Origin: Malachius bipustulatus
Taxonomy: Eukaryota > Arthropoda > Insecta > Coleoptera > Melyridae
Assembly (NCBI GenBank): GCA_910589415.1
Contig: OU342634.1
Coordinates: 20,953,144-21,017,143 of the forward strand
Direction: 5' to 3'
DNA length: 64,000 nucleotides
Made by a program: the position numbers and the translations under genes. Within the stretch, counting starts at the first letter, position 1; each line of letters starts with the position of its first letter. Positions 48,965-60,666 of the stretch are shown here, piece by piece. A model generated the notes under the pieces. The model saw only the letters and a list, made by a program, of their open reading frames with translations. It ran no database searches and was not told the origin of the DNA.

Positions 48965-50283
48965 AAGTAAAATCAAAGAGAAAATATTACAGAAAACTAT
49001 TCATCGGTTTTCGTATACCGGGATCGAAAGGGTACGTTGATTCAGGAATAATTAATCCTGATACATTTTCTTTGTCTAGGAGCACACTAGACTGATCATG
49101 CATTTTATTATGCATAAATAAATAAGGAATTTATTTCCTTAGGAAGAACTCATGAGTGATTGTGTCACTAACTAGAGTCGAGACTGGGTTCATTTTAGAA
49201 AAATGTAGGTACTATAATATAATATAGATAGATAAGAATAAAATTTTTTATTTTATTCTAGAGAGAAGACAGTAGTATTATCAGCACAGGTAGGCAACGT
49301 AGCACCTAGTGTACCTGGCCTAAATAAGGAAAGAATGAACCTGGCCTATATAAAGAAAGAATAAACCTGGCCTACTTGACTTGGCTGTGACGTCACGTCA
49401 CCAGTACAAGTGAGAGAGAGAGAGATTTAAATTCAAAAGAATTCCCTTCGTTTTAAAACGAAAAATAGGTCACGGTATTTCAAAAAAACTAAAAAACTAA
49501 AATACCGATATAAGATATAATTTCTTAGTAGAGAGAGAGATAAAGGTAATCTAGAGAGATACTAAGATAAGATAAGGCAATATTTAAATATGCATAGGTA
49601 TGTCGGTAAGTACAGATATTCTCTAGAGTCGGTAAGGTAGGGATCGGAAGAAGTACATGTCACCATGACGTATCTTTACACGTAAAGAATTCACTTTCTA
49701 CGTTAGACGTAAAGAATTGTCGTTGCTTTAGCAATCTGTCAGCGTATGACAATGACAGAGGGACACCAGTTGGAACAGCTGATCGATAATTCAGATATTT
49801 CGAATTTAACTTAAAATTCATGAGCGAAGGTATGGGATAATGTTAATGAAGGAAATGTTTGGATGTAACTTTCAAAGACAGTTTGATCGCAGAGCTCTCT
49901 TAAGAGTATCCTCTTTGCACGGAGTCAAACTTCTCCCAAAGCTTACTCGAGACCTTCGCGACAGTATTAACAACCACTCCGTAAAGCTCCTTTTGCAAGG
50001 TTACCCTTTAGCGGCAGTGTAGCGGTAAGAAGATAAGGTATTTTCGCGTCACGACACTATTATTCACCAGCAGTAAAAAAACACAATAACTAACTAAGAC
50101 ATTCTTAGACTAACATGCGAGTTTTCATGCAAATAAAATAAAAGGATAAGACAACTGTACGATACATCTGAACAAAATAATTTATGACGTTAATATCAAT
50201 TTTCCATTTATAATGGGAACTAGGAAGAGATCAAGTGCTTTTATTTAATTAAGGTAGTTTCTAATCCAAAGTTTGAGGGTGAA
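48965..50283 (-). other. 5' interior of LTR element, no gag recognised
   Basis: This part should hold leader and gag. It contains purine-rich runs (AGAGAGAGA near 49410 and 49530) and only short ORFs, without zinc knuckles or other gag signs. It appears to be leader plus deletion. Confidence 0.5.
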
Positions 50284-50306
50284 TTCGATCCCCGCCAGGG
50301 ATGCCA
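50284..50306 (-). other. Primer binding site of the LTR element
   Basis: On the minus strand, two bases after the end of the 5' LTR, comes TGGCATCCCTGGCGGGGATC. The plus strand there reads like a tRNA 3' end: T-loop-like TTCGATC, then a stem and a final CCA. I could not name the tRNA. The long match supports an intact priming site. Confidence 0.75.
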
Positions 50307-50308
50307 AT

Positions 50309-51980
50309 TGCAGCGGGAGCATAAATAATTAGTTATTAATCAGGGAATGTCGAAAGTAGCAGTAACGAGAGCTTGCAGTGCAAGCGAAGGGCAAAATGTT
50401 GTTTCGGCAAAACGATAATACTGCAAAAGAAACTTTCACGACAAATTTCTCTGAAGATAATGATGTTGAATAACATGAAAACTGAATCAAATACTATCAG
50501 AGTGCTAGTTATTCTGCTGCTTTAATTATTTTAAAAGGTACACCCTATATATAGGTATCTAAGGTAGATTAGGGATGCCAAAGAGTTCTTCAGTTCTTAT
50601 TAACTCGATTTGCTCGAGTTCTTATTTTTATTGTGCTACCTAAACTCTATGAAGAACTAATAAAAAGTAGATTTAGGGTTATAAAGATGTTAATGTGATT
50701 TTCAAAGAATAAGTTAAAATGGACAGATGTTTAATGAGCAAATTATGGTTTACATTTCCTGTTTAATTTAAAATCAAATAATTATCCTGTCTTATTTTAA
50801 AAGCTTTAAATTTGATATAAATATGTTTAAACAATCGTTTGTTTGAAAATAAAGGATCCTTTACTTTGTACACCTGTGTACAAAAGAATAAAATACTTCC
50901 GATATCATTTATATCGGGAAAGATAAAGTTCGTGAGTGGTAATTAATTAATTTACTAAGTTAGCACTGATCTTCTAGTCCTTCCTCGTCATGATCGGTGA
51001 GATAAAATAAAAGACAACACTTACAGTTTCCGGGATGAAGCTGATTGAGGTAAAAACTGTCTTTATTTTGACAGTAAAAAGGATATTAATAACTCCTGGA
51101 CTTTGCTAGGGGTGGTGCTCAACCAGGCATTGAAGTCTCCAGAGAAAGCAGCAGGTGCAGAGACGACGCCCTGATGAGACTCCTAGGATTGAACAACCAA
51201 AACAGCACTAGCACCGGGAAATGTTCTGCTGTCGTTGAAAATCACCAAAACGTTGATTTATTTCACCATGGATAAGTGAAAACGATGCGAGGATCAATTA
51301 GATAGTTGAAGAACAGAAAATGGGCCACGCTCCCTTTTGTCTCCTAGTTCAAGATGGCTTCCTCGGTCGCAATAGGCAATTAATCCAGATAATTAGTAAA
51401 TACCGGAGAAGACAAGGTATTTACCAGAGGTAGAGGTAAAGATAAGGTATAAGGTAATGTTGAGATAGAATCCCCGAAGCTAAAAATAAGTAATAATCGA
51501 ATTAGAGCTTCTCTTCAAAAATATCTGTAATGGCGACTTACCCTGAACAACAGGCTTCGATGGGAACGATCAAGAGAATCAACTTTCTTGATGGACAGAT
51601 AAAAAGGAAGTGAATTCAGTTCCGTGAACTTGAGAGGAAATCCGCCTTCGGTTGGTGAAAGGAGAAAATGTCATGGGCAGATACTGAAATCTGATTGACA
51701 GTTGACAACTTATTTGGTTCCTGAAAGGAACTCAGGATCGGACTGAAACGACAACTTATTTGGTTCCTGAAAGGAACTCAGGATCTAAGTGAAACGAAAC
51801 GTGCAATGCCATCTAGTAGTGAATTATCCGGACAGTACCAGCGCCGGCATACGGTGTGGGTAGTCAGTTTAAAGATGCGATCTATATTATAGGGAGTTGT
51901 AGGGAACTGTAATTTTACAATTCTCTTTAAAACGAGGGGAGCTTTGCAAAGAGGACAACAGGTGACGTATTCACGTTACA
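50309..51980 (-). repeat. 5' LTR
   Basis: Upstream LTR of the minus-strand element and promoter source. It matches 44157-45827 almost base for base, including the 46-bp internal duplication; the differences seen are in the first 30 plus-strand bases (GGGAGCATAAATAATTAG here, GTGAGCAAAATAATTTAT there). Confidence 0.92.
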
Positions 51981-51984
51981 AACT

Positions 51985-54317
51985 GTACGTCTAATATACG
52001 AGACATATAAATAGCTAGAATAATAGTAGACTAATCTATTGGACTGTCTATGAATAGTAATCCATAGCCACGGCTACTTACTGTAACTGTTATTCGTTTA
52101 TAAGTTTTTTCCAAATAACTGTAATTTTACTGCGAGTTATTAGTCTCAAATCATCAAAATATTATCCATAAGCGGATTCTTTAGTAAATATGCGACAAAT
52201 TGTCCGAAATAGCGTTTCTCGCACAAACCATCTCTAAGGGTACGGACGTTATATAGAAAGAATGATATTTTTCGCTCGAGTTTTGATTGTCCATTATTTC
52301 TATAGTTTGATCTAAGAAACTGCGGTAAAAAGGTGAAGTAAGTATTAGGCGAATAGTCTTAATTCAGCAGTTTGGATAAATCAATAAAGTGGAACCACAA
52401 AGAACTTTTTCATGACAACTAAAATAAAGGTAAGATAAATTCGTGAAATCACACAAAGAATGCTATATAAATCACACACATTAATCAAGTGGGACCCGAA
52501 AAGAATTCTAAAAGCGAGACGTGCATGTCTGCGAATAAGCATTGAAGTGTAAGACAAGATAAAGAATAAATAAAACAAAATAAATGTAAGGCGGGAGCCA
52601 CAGTGTTTCCACAAAGGAGATTTGATTTGGTTTCATTTGCTTTCTGGGCGATATCTCCCACAAAACACCAAGCCCTTTATTTAAGCTACCTTCTCAGAAA
52701 CTTCTTGGAAATACGCGCCGTGCTGTCACCGAATGATATTTCCTAACCCTCAGGTTAGGAACCTACATTTTGCTGGAAACTTCTAAAAGAAAAATCGTGT
52801 TAGCATATATTTTAAAATTTAACTCGCCCACAAGAGGAAGCCCAATTAATTATACTGGCATACCAGTTAATATTGTAAAGCTCAATTTTTAAAATTTCTG
52901 CAATAAAATTACGACAGACTCTCCTAACTTTTACGGCTATTTTAATTATTATTATGCTCAAAATTATTAATTGAACTTTTTCGTATTAGAAGAACTTTAC
53001 AACTCTTATATTATATAAAATCTCAAGAAAAATGTTATGTTTCGATGCCACGATATTTTTGATAATGATATTAAAAGTATTAAGTTCGCTTAGAAGATGT
53101 ACTAATTTATGTTAATTATTTTTGTGAATTAGGTAATTGTAATATAAATATTAATTAAATATACACAATGATTAATACTTTTCTATCCTCCCTTTTCTGA
53201 TTCACGTCTTCAAAAATTATGTCTTGTAAGTTTCTTGAAAATTCAAACGTACCCTTTGATCATAATTTTTTTGTGTGAACATTTCTAAAAATATCTAATG
53301 ATAAAAATGAGGTTATTCCAATATATTGATAAAGAATCGCGTACGTGGTTTGAATTTCCACTTCTATTACCTCTTTCCTGGAGTTTGCATAGAGTTTCAT
53401 GAGAAGTAACCCAGAGAGAAACTTGGAAGTGAATATCTATCTTATAGGAATGCTTATGATCTCCAAGAGAGCTCCAATGTGTTCCAATTTAACTTTGACT
53501 CCTGCGAAAGGGGATCGATACAATAATGCCGTCTAGGAAATATTTTTCTTCTTAACCGAAAACAATTTTACTGAACGAAATTGAAATTCCAAATCTATAT
53601 TCGATAGCGGTGGAACAACCCTGGAAATGGATTAAATGTCTAGTCTCCAATTGCTCGTACCATATAAAATGAATTATGTCTTCTGGAATTACCTTTTTGA
53701 TCTAAAAATTAACCATATAATACCCAAATGTACAATTATTCAGTTTTAAAAGTTATTACCACATTTTCATGCAGTTCAGGTAACTTCATTTCCTATTAAG
53801 TCTAAAGTGTTAATTTGCAGTGCATTTTCTTAAAAAATTTCAATTTTCCAGTTCGATACGGAAATAGGTAGTACATATAATAGGTACCTAAAATGTATAA
53901 TGACTGATTGAACTAATGGAAAATCATTTGCCCTATTAATTCAAAGTTTACTTTTAGTGCTAGTTATACGATACTACCATTTCTTCTATAAGTATCTCAG
54001 TTCTGTTTAATAAAAAAAGGATCTACTATTTACAAGCAAATAACAAGCAAGCCCAGCTTATGTGTATAGATAAAGCAAACCTTTACCAATACGAATGCGG
54101 ATACTTGCAACCCACCCTCAAGCCAATATAAATCCACCTATATAAACACGACGACTACAAACATTCGTTTATTCTTTTCCAACACTCCCTACTCTCCAGA
54201 AACGATTCCTTTATTTCTCACGTTACCCTTGAAATGACACCGCGTGGGTAATCCAACCCTTCAATAATAGAGCCCAGAAGTCAGTACGATGATAATGAGA
54301 TCCGTGTGTTGTTTCAG
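51985..54317. other. Non-coding stretch upstream of the Beat exon
   Basis: No gene recognised. The last part runs into a splice acceptor (TGTGTTGTTTCAG at 54305-54317). A TATAAA-like word near 54118 is not enough to propose a promoter. Confidence 0.5.
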
Positions 54318-54523
54318 GAAGCCTATCCCTTCACCTGACAGAACTGCGTGTTCCCAGCCACGTCATCAGGAATCAGGACGCTCGCCTGGAATGCCACTTT
54401 GATCTGGATGAGGAGACGCTCTACTCTGTCAAGTGGTACAAGGACGGCCACGAAATTTATCGGTACGTTCCTCGTGACATCCCGCCATCACAATCTTTCG
54501 TTCGACCAGGAGTAACTGTCGAT
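54318..54523 (+). CDS. Beaten-path (Beat) family Ig-domain exon
   Basis: An internal exon of 206 bases, bounded by a pyrimidine-rich acceptor (TTGTTTCAG) and a strong donor (GATGTAAGTA). It begins with two bases of a split codon and ends in phase 0, giving 68 residues from SLSLHLTELRVPSHVI to PGVTVD. The sequence has the V-type immunoglobulin core: the first Ig cysteine in LECHFDLDEE, the core tryptophan in LYSVKWYKDGHEIYRYVPRD, and the Beat-typical PP-x-F-x-(R)PGV end. Beat proteins are secreted or membrane-anchored neuronal Ig proteins that bind Sidestep receptors and loosen motor-axon bundles so axons can branch to muscles. The partner cysteine must be in the next exon, which I did not find in the following 9.5 kb; the signal-peptide exon is also not seen. 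The paralogue cannot be decided from this exon. Confidence 0.9.
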
Positions 54524-55747
54524 GTAAGTATACCGTTAACTGCTGATCTTAAACACAATAAAATCATTAAAGCTAGCGAGGTAAGCTCGCTAACTTATGA
54601 ATAAACTGACTCAGTTTGGTTATTAAATAATATTTATGTTAACGTGCATGTAATATCTAGCAATAATATTGTTTCTAGAAACAAAACGAAATATCTAGAA
54701 AAATGTACCCCATTTAAAATTTTTACGTTGACAGGGATTGCAATGTCATTTTTGAAATTTGATACATCAGTATTACGTCAAAGGTAGCTAGTAAAATCAA
54801 TGTCATTGAATTTGTATTAAAGTTTGAATCTCATTCGGCTCAGAGTTTAAAGATGGGGAGGGGGAGCTATAAACGTCCTCACTGTACGCCATAAAAGCCG
54901 TGAAAATAGGTAATGACAATTGCGCATGCACAAACTGCTAGTATAACAAAAACCAATTCGAAGTAGGTACAGTTGCGGCCATCCAAATGTGAACGCATTT
55001 TTGTTGTCACGGAAATGTAATCCGATTTTGATTATACGAGTAGGAAAGTCAGACTTTGTTCCGTTGCGTGAATAGATAAATATACAGGTGATTCATAGTG
55101 ATTCATGAGAAATCCAACAAGCAGAAACACTCTTCTACCGAGGCACTGCAAGGTTACCTATCGGCAAATTGAAAATCCAGGATCGTATACTTCTATCTTT
55201 TGTATTTACCTACTTCTATTATGCACACCGAAAGGAGTGGGGCACTGCACTCAGTTTTTGGCCTGCATTTTGGTTGCCTGAGGTGTACCCTGTGGCGCAA
55301 ACCGAACCCACTGTTCGGCTTACACTAATCATCGACCGGACTTGAAGTTACCAAAGCCAGCTTATCATACCAAGCGATTTATAACCATACACCCTCGTGC
55401 TTAACACGAAAACTTAAAATTTATGGATCAAAATTTAACAAATTTAAAATCAAAGTAAATGAAATAAATGGGAACTTGACAACTTGACAAGAAAAGGTCT
55501 CTTTTTTTACAGAAAAGCATATTTTCCGATGAACTTTCGGGAAAAAAAACGGCAACAGATTCGGAAAATACAACAAAAATGCTATAAAATGAGTTTTTTA
55601 AATCGAACGCACTTCGATCAGCTTCACAAAAACAGATCAAACTAAGAACTTGCACTGCATTTTACAACCTGTTTGTTTTTTGCTCACTTTAGCTCATTTT
55701 ACAGCATTTTGTTATGCCTTGGAAATCCGAGGCCTTTTTTTCCGTTT
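54524..55747. other. Intron of the Beat gene (start)
   Basis: Begins with the GTAAGTA donor. No exon or repeat recognised; the ORF at 55428-55655 lacks motifs. Confidence 0.5.
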
Positions 55748-55977
55748 TTAACCTTTAAGTGGTAACGCGGTGTCTCTCAGACACTGACACATTTTCAATG
55801 TGCTATATTTTTGTTATTACTTTTAAAATAATTTTTTCCGTTCGTGTATTCTTTCACTGTACCTCTAGGAAACTAAAGCCAAAATTTCATAATTTTTGTG
55901 CACACAGGAAGCGAGTAATAAATTTTTTAAGTATAGCATATCCTGTTCTGTGTCTGGCAGACACCGGGTTACCGTAA

Positions 55978-56721
55978 AAGCTTTGTCCACACCAAAGAAA
56001 CACAGAGGAACATTTTGTTGCTGGTTGCCGCAACCTGTTTATGGAAACAGAAACAACAGCAAAAGTTCCGTAAACATTCTGTCCACACTAAGGTAATTCA
56101 GTTTTGTGAATGTTTCGTTGTGTTGCCGCAACAGGAAACGTTGTGTCTACACCAGTGCAGTGTATGTTTCTACACAATGTGGTACGACGAAGAAGATTTA
56201 CAGGCAGCAGCAGCTGCAATTGTAATTATTTTACAAAAACACAAAAAACGAGTCCGTAAATGTTGGACTAAACCAAGTCTTTTATACAGAAAGACACATG
56301 GTGTCATACGTCACATTAGGTATATTTTCTGTCGTCCATTTAAACGGCATTATTTTTATTATTAATTAATGTTTTTTTATTATTATAATATACTGAAAGA
56401 AGTCAAGTTAGTAGCTAATGTTACGTCGGCAACTACCCGACGGCTTCACGACGCAAGTTTCGAGCTTTGGGAACAAGCAACAACGTGTCCACACTGATAA
56501 AAATACCGTTGAGAAACAAAAAATGTTTACCAATGTTTCTATATTTTCTTTGATCTTTGCCGCTAAATATGGAAACAAGCAACTTATAGGAACTTTTGTT
56601 GCTGCAACCATAAACAGTGAGGAACTTAAATAAACTTTTGGCAACATTCAGAAACAAGTTCCAGGAACAAGCAACATAAACAGAATGTTCCTATGTGTTG
56701 CTTTCGGTGTGGACAAGGCTT
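55978..56721. mobile_element. PIF/Harbinger deletion derivative, nested in the piggyBac-like element
   Basis: TIRs AAGCTTTGTCCACACC (left) and AAGCCTTGTCCACACC (right, complement) are flanked by TAA at 55975-55977 and 56722-56724, the 3-bp TWA-type duplication of PIF/Harbinger. Inside are repeated, mirrored blocks around TTGTTGCNGGTTGCCGCAAC and GGAACATT. A short coding relic matching a Harbinger transposase start is retained (56177-56365). About 744 bp. Confidence 0.85.
56177..56365 (+). pseudogene. Harbinger transposase N-terminal relic
   Basis: From the Met at 56177 the frame reads MWYDEEDLQAAAAAIVIILQ followed by KHKKRVRKCWTKPSLLYR and KTHG. The basic (R)-W-x-(K/H)-P-x-L-x-(K)R pattern followed by G is the N-terminal signature of HARBI1-type transposases. 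The catalytic part is missing; the frame then runs into unrelated sequence and stops. The upstream 54 codons of the same open frame are TIR-derived and not part of the protein. Confidence 0.6.
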
Positions 56722-57261
56722 TAAGAATACTTTATTTTTATGATTAATTACACCGAATTGTGGGTAAAGCAAACATAAATATTGCTTTGTATAAACTTTT
56801 CATTCATCGAAAGGAAGTAAATAACTGTCTCATAAAGAACAATATTTTCTATTATCCTCTTCACGTTCCTAAAAGAACTATGCAATTACGTTTGCTTCAA
56901 TTTATTGCACATCTCGGAAAGTAACATAATGCAGTTTATTGCAGCCATAAATAAAAAAATAAATAAAAAAAATATAATCAAATATTATTTGATTGTATTT
57001 TATTGCCACCTGTTGACTAGAAATTTTAACTTAATTTTTTGAGATTGTTATTTTAAAAGTGAAATTTTTTATTTTTTGTGAAATAAAAAATAATTAAAAC
57101 AAATGTATCCGATTATTATAGGTTCAAAAAATTAAATAACAAGCATATATTAACACAAAAATATTGCATAACCCCCCAATGATGCATTAATGTCTTCCGT
57201 GCCTGTGAGACACCGCGTTGGCGTAAGAGTAAGTCGTTCCACCTTACCACTTAAAGGTTAA

Positions 57262-57950
57262 AGTCCATGGGAAGATGCGCCTTTATAACCCCAAAATAAA
57301 AATTGATTAGATAAAATGTGTTGGCTGTGAGCTTTGGCTCTATGAGACATGCACGAATTATGGGGATTTTATGCAACAAATGTTCTTGTAAGAATAAATA
57401 GTAAATAGCGTCAAGTGAAGCCAGAAACATATTTCCCGTTACTTGGTGTAGGTAATGCGTCCAAATGTAGTCAACTAAAAAAGTTTTCGTATTCAATTTG
57501 TTTATTTTTAGGGTGAGATTATTTTTTTATTGTTAGAATATAAGTTAATTTTGAAGTGTACACATTCAGAAATAAAAAATTTAATTGTTTTAATTTTTTT
57601 CAATAACTGGAACATATTTGACCCTATATGTATAACATCTACCTTTTTTCCTGAATGATATACAGGGTGGTAACTTATTTGAACTGGCGTATCATTGGGA
57701 TCTTCCTAAACGGTAGGAAATATGTACAGAATCCGTTAAAGTAAAGAAAAGTTGCACAATTTTATGTTAAAAGAATCTGAAAAAAATCAGAATATTTACA
57801 GTCGTTGCTGCAATATCCTGAAAAACTGAAAAACGAGATGCTTTATTTTGTCCATATTTTTTATTATACAATAATTAATAAACTAATTTTCGTAGGTTTA
57901 CCTACATAAGTTATCGAAAGCTATCTATTTGACATTACAAAATTATTCTA
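57262..57950. other. Non-coding stretch
   Basis: A TACAGGGTGGTAACTTATTT end-like word at about 57661 suggests one more element of the TACAGGGTG class starting here, but I could not find its partner end with confidence. Confidence 0.4.
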
Positions 57951-57952
57951 AG

Positions 57953-58310
57953 CCGACTAGATCTGCGAGCTTTCACCGTAAACTTTTGTTTTTCTTATGG
58001 CCGCTATATTGTTTTTTTATATCGATCGGTATTAAAAAAATCACTTAACCAAAAATTACTAGAATGCGTGGAAGAAATTATCAAATATATTATTCTTCTT
58101 TTTTTAAAGGCATTTTTATACTGAAAATATTATATAAAAATTGAGAAACCAAGAAATTCTTCTTTTTTTTTTGTAATTTTAGTAAGTTTTATTTTCGTTA
58201 TTTTTTCATACCAAATGACATAAAAAAATATGACAGCCATAAGAACAACAAAAATTGACAAGGAAAACTCTGGAATCTAGTCGGTTTTGAAAAATTTTGA
58301 AGTGTCGAAT
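57953..58310. repeat. Imperfect inverted repeat (possible MITE)
   Basis: AAGCCGACTAGATCTGCGAG near 57952 and CTTATGGCCGCTATATTGTT near 57997 are mirrored by AATCTAGTCGG near 58275 and ATATGACAGCCATAAGAACA near 58229. The arms are diverged and the limits uncertain. Confidence 0.5.
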
Positions 58311-58480
58311 TGATGGCTCTTGCCGACTTATTGTAACCTAAAAAAAATTAATTGATTTTCAATAATAAAAAGATAGGTTTGGCGAAAATAAGAAATGTCG
58401 ATTATTAAATTTTTTCAGAAAATTTCAACAACGACTGAAATTAGTGTTGTTAAATAGCCGGCTATCTATTTTTGAGGATA

Positions 58481-59360
58481 TACAGGGTTATTCACGGTAT
58501 ACGCCACGGAAGTTTATGGCCGTGTCTCTGGATTTTTGGATTTTTTTATTTTTGGAGTGGATAGAGACCCGGCAGAGGTACGTTTTAAAATTATACTCAT
58601 AATGTACAGGTGTCCCAAAAGCATGAAACATATCAAAGTTATGTTTTTTTAAATGGAATGCTCCTATGTTATTGCATTTTTAGATTGCCTGGGAAGAAAA
58701 AAGAAGATTGGCTTTTACAGTTCGTGTTTAAATTCAGAAGTTTGTGAGTTATAAACAAGTGAAAATCGTCATTTTTGGAGTTCAAGGCCCTGTATAACGA
58801 AAACAGCTCAAGATAGAGAAAAACGGCTTACATGTCCCTATTTTAACTTTTCATGTACTATCCAATGATGTAGATGAAATGTTTATACAGGGTGATAAAA
58901 AATTTGAAAAATTCTCAGATTTCTCCACGCGTCGACAAATAAAAAAATCAAAGAAAGTACAAATGTTTCTATACCATAGGATAGTACATGAAAAATTAAA
59001 ATAGGGACATGTAAGCCGTTTTTCTCTATCTTGAACCGTTTTCGTTGTAGAGGGCCTTGAACTTGAAAAATGACGATTTTCACTTGTTTATAACTCACAA
59101 ACTTCTGAATTTAAACACGAACTGTAAAAGCCAATCTTCTTTTTTCTTCCCAGGCAATCTAAAAATGCAATAACATAGGAGCATTCCATTTAAAAAAACA
59201 TAACTTTGATATGTTTCATGCTTTTGGGACACCTGTACATTATGAATATAATTTTAAAACGTACCTCTGCCGGGTCTCTATCCACTCCAAAAATAAAAAA
59301 TCCTAAAATCCAGAGACACGGCCATAATCTTCCGTGGCGTATACCGTGAATAAACCTGTA
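58481..59360. mobile_element. Fold-back element, nearly perfect 880-bp palindrome
   Basis: Ends TACAGGGTTATTCACGGTAT and TACAGGTTTATTCACGGTAT (complement). Arms of about 430 bp, almost identical, meet near 58920. The inner part (GAGTTATAAACAAGTGAAAA, CTCAAGATAGAGAAAAACGG, CTTACATGTCCC) is related to the element at 38683-39537, while the outer parts differ, so the two are distinct subfamilies. No real coding capacity; the ORF at 58883-59098 spans the palindrome centre. Confidence 0.88.
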
Positions 59361-59390
59361 TATCCGGATACTTAGCAGGATATACAGGGT

Positions 59391-60030
59391 GATCCCGAAA
59401 TGGCGGACACGGTATACAGGGTGTTGTAGGGGATGTTTAGAAAGACTGTAAATTTAAAACGAAAATGGTTTCCTCGGCTTCGTTACCGAGATATAGGCTG
59501 TCACTTTTCTAAAATTTAAATCAAAACGGCAATCAACTTTAAACAACGTTCACTTGCAAAGCACATGATTTGACATAACTACTATTACGATAGTGTTTGA
59601 TTTTTATTGGTTTTATTATCGGGAACAGAACTACAGGCATTCAAAGTTTACATATTCCCCGAGTTCAACAAAATTTTTCAATGTGGCATCGTTGTTCGAA
59701 TTCGAGCTCAACAATGCAACTAAAATAGATTTTGAATAATATTATCGAATATGTCGTATCCGCGTAACGATTATTGTTTTAAGCTTTGTTGGAGTTGCCT
59801 TTTCATTTGTTTCCACGCTAACATATATCTGGGTATTATTGTAGACCTAGACATTATTTTTCTGCCTGAAGAGGGGTAGTGCAGTGTTGTGACTTTTTTG
59901 TCCACAAAAGTGGTCATTATCTTCTTAAGGGGGCCATACTGAAGAAAAAAGTAACTGAACATAGAATCTTTAATCCACAATGGATTCTGTGGTGCTGTCC
60001 GTGTCCGCCATTTCGGGATCACCCTGTATA
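59391..60030. mobile_element. MITE with 30-bp TIRs, TACAGGGTGATCCCG ends
   Basis: The left end ATACAGGGTGATCCCGAAAT and following GGCGGACACGG are mirrored exactly at 60000-60030. It is about 640 bp and lies only about 30 bp from the preceding fold-back element. A second TACAGGGTGTTGTAGGGGAT word occurs just inside the left end. ORFs across its right half lack motifs. Confidence 0.82.
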
Positions 60031-60273
60031 TCCGACAATTTTTGCTAAAAAAGAATTGAATCAAAATGATGTTTTTTGAATAAGTCTTCACATCCTCTTT
60101 AATTTGACACCAAATAGCTTATACTTCAGTATAAGAGAAGAAGTTATTAAGTTATTAACGATTTTCATAAAATAGGAATTTGAAGGTCAAAGTCTACCCT
60201 AACCTCTACAACAAGAAGACTTGACAACTAGGTGACCTATTTTCTACCTTTAGTTTTTGTTAAATAATTATAC

Positions 60274-60534
60274 CTATTTTAGTATGATATAGGATAGGGA
60301 TAGATCATTATTAGCACTGACACTGCTACTGTTCCCTTGGATTTCAATATTCTGTTCGTTGAATTTTTTTACAACATCTGGGGCTTTGGTACAAATTACA
60401 ATGTGCTTTTCCATTCTTTTTGGATTTGACGTATAGGTTTTTTTGCAAAAATTGCATTCTCCATTTATGTATTTAGATTTACCTTTTGATGTCTTTTTAA
60501 AGTATTTCCACACGTAACTTGAATTTCTAGGCAT
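60274..60534 (-). CDS. Orphan BED-type zinc-finger ORF (hAT-like)
   Basis: An 86-codon ORF starting MPRNSSYVWKYFKK. It has the BED-finger layout: aromatic W10 and F13, then C29-x2-C32 (ECNFCKK), a spacer of Ser/Thr/Arg residues, and H45-x4-C50 (KHIVIC) in place of the usual H-x(3-5)-H/C. BED fingers bind DNA and form the N-terminus of many hAT transposases. The frame ends at a stop about 35 residues later and no hAT catalytic region follows toward 60 kb, so this is either a truncated transposase or a small single-exon DNA-binding protein. A splice to downstream exons cannot be excluded. The start lies about 130 bp from the edge of a large palindrome. Confidence 0.55.
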   Translation of the reverse strand: MPRNSSYVWKYFKKTSKGKSKYINGECNFCKKTYTSNPKRMEKHIVICTKAPDVVKKFNEQNIEIQGNSSSVSANNDLSLSYIILK

Positions 60535-60666
60535 CTTATACGCGGGTACAAGGCAAAGTTTTAGCGTTTTAATGTTTTAATGGCAAAGCTTTTTTTAATT
60601 TAGACAGTCTCATAAATGCAAAAATGATGATTAATAGGTTATAGATTGATTTTATAAATAAATACT

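Larger units (their letters stand above)
44157..51980 (-). mobile_element. Ty3/mdg1-like LTR retrotransposon, internally deleted
   Basis: Two direct repeats of 1671 and 1672 bp flank a 4.5-kb interior. On the minus strand each LTR begins TGTAAC and ends GCTGCA. The 4-bp word AACT flanks both outer ends (44153-44156 and 51981-51984) as target duplication. A primer binding site follows the 5' LTR (right side) and a polypurine tract precedes the 3' LTR (left side), which fixes the orientation as minus, in agreement with the integrase gene. Gag, protease, reverse transcriptase and RNase H are not recognisable. The LTRs appear almost identical except for a short block at one end (near 44165-44185 and 50317-50338), so insertion was recent and the element must have moved with enzymes from a complete relative. 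Confidence 0.92.
55752..57257. mobile_element. piggyBac-like non-autonomous element
   Basis: The ends CCTTTAAGTGGTAA and complement CCTTTAAGTGGTAA form a perfect TIR, each immediately flanked by TTAA (55748-55751 and 57258-57261), the piggyBac target. Subterminal parts contain repeated ACGCGGTGTCTC / GTGTCTSRCAGACAC palindromic words, a pattern I know from insect piggyBac relatives. Without the Harbinger insertion inside it the element is about 760 bp and has no transposase. Confidence 0.88.

Noticed and set aside
55896..56176. Upstream 54 codons of the open frame before the Harbinger relic, as part of a protein
   Set aside because: This part is terminal-repeat sequence of the Harbinger derivative; similarity to transposase begins only at the Met at 56177.
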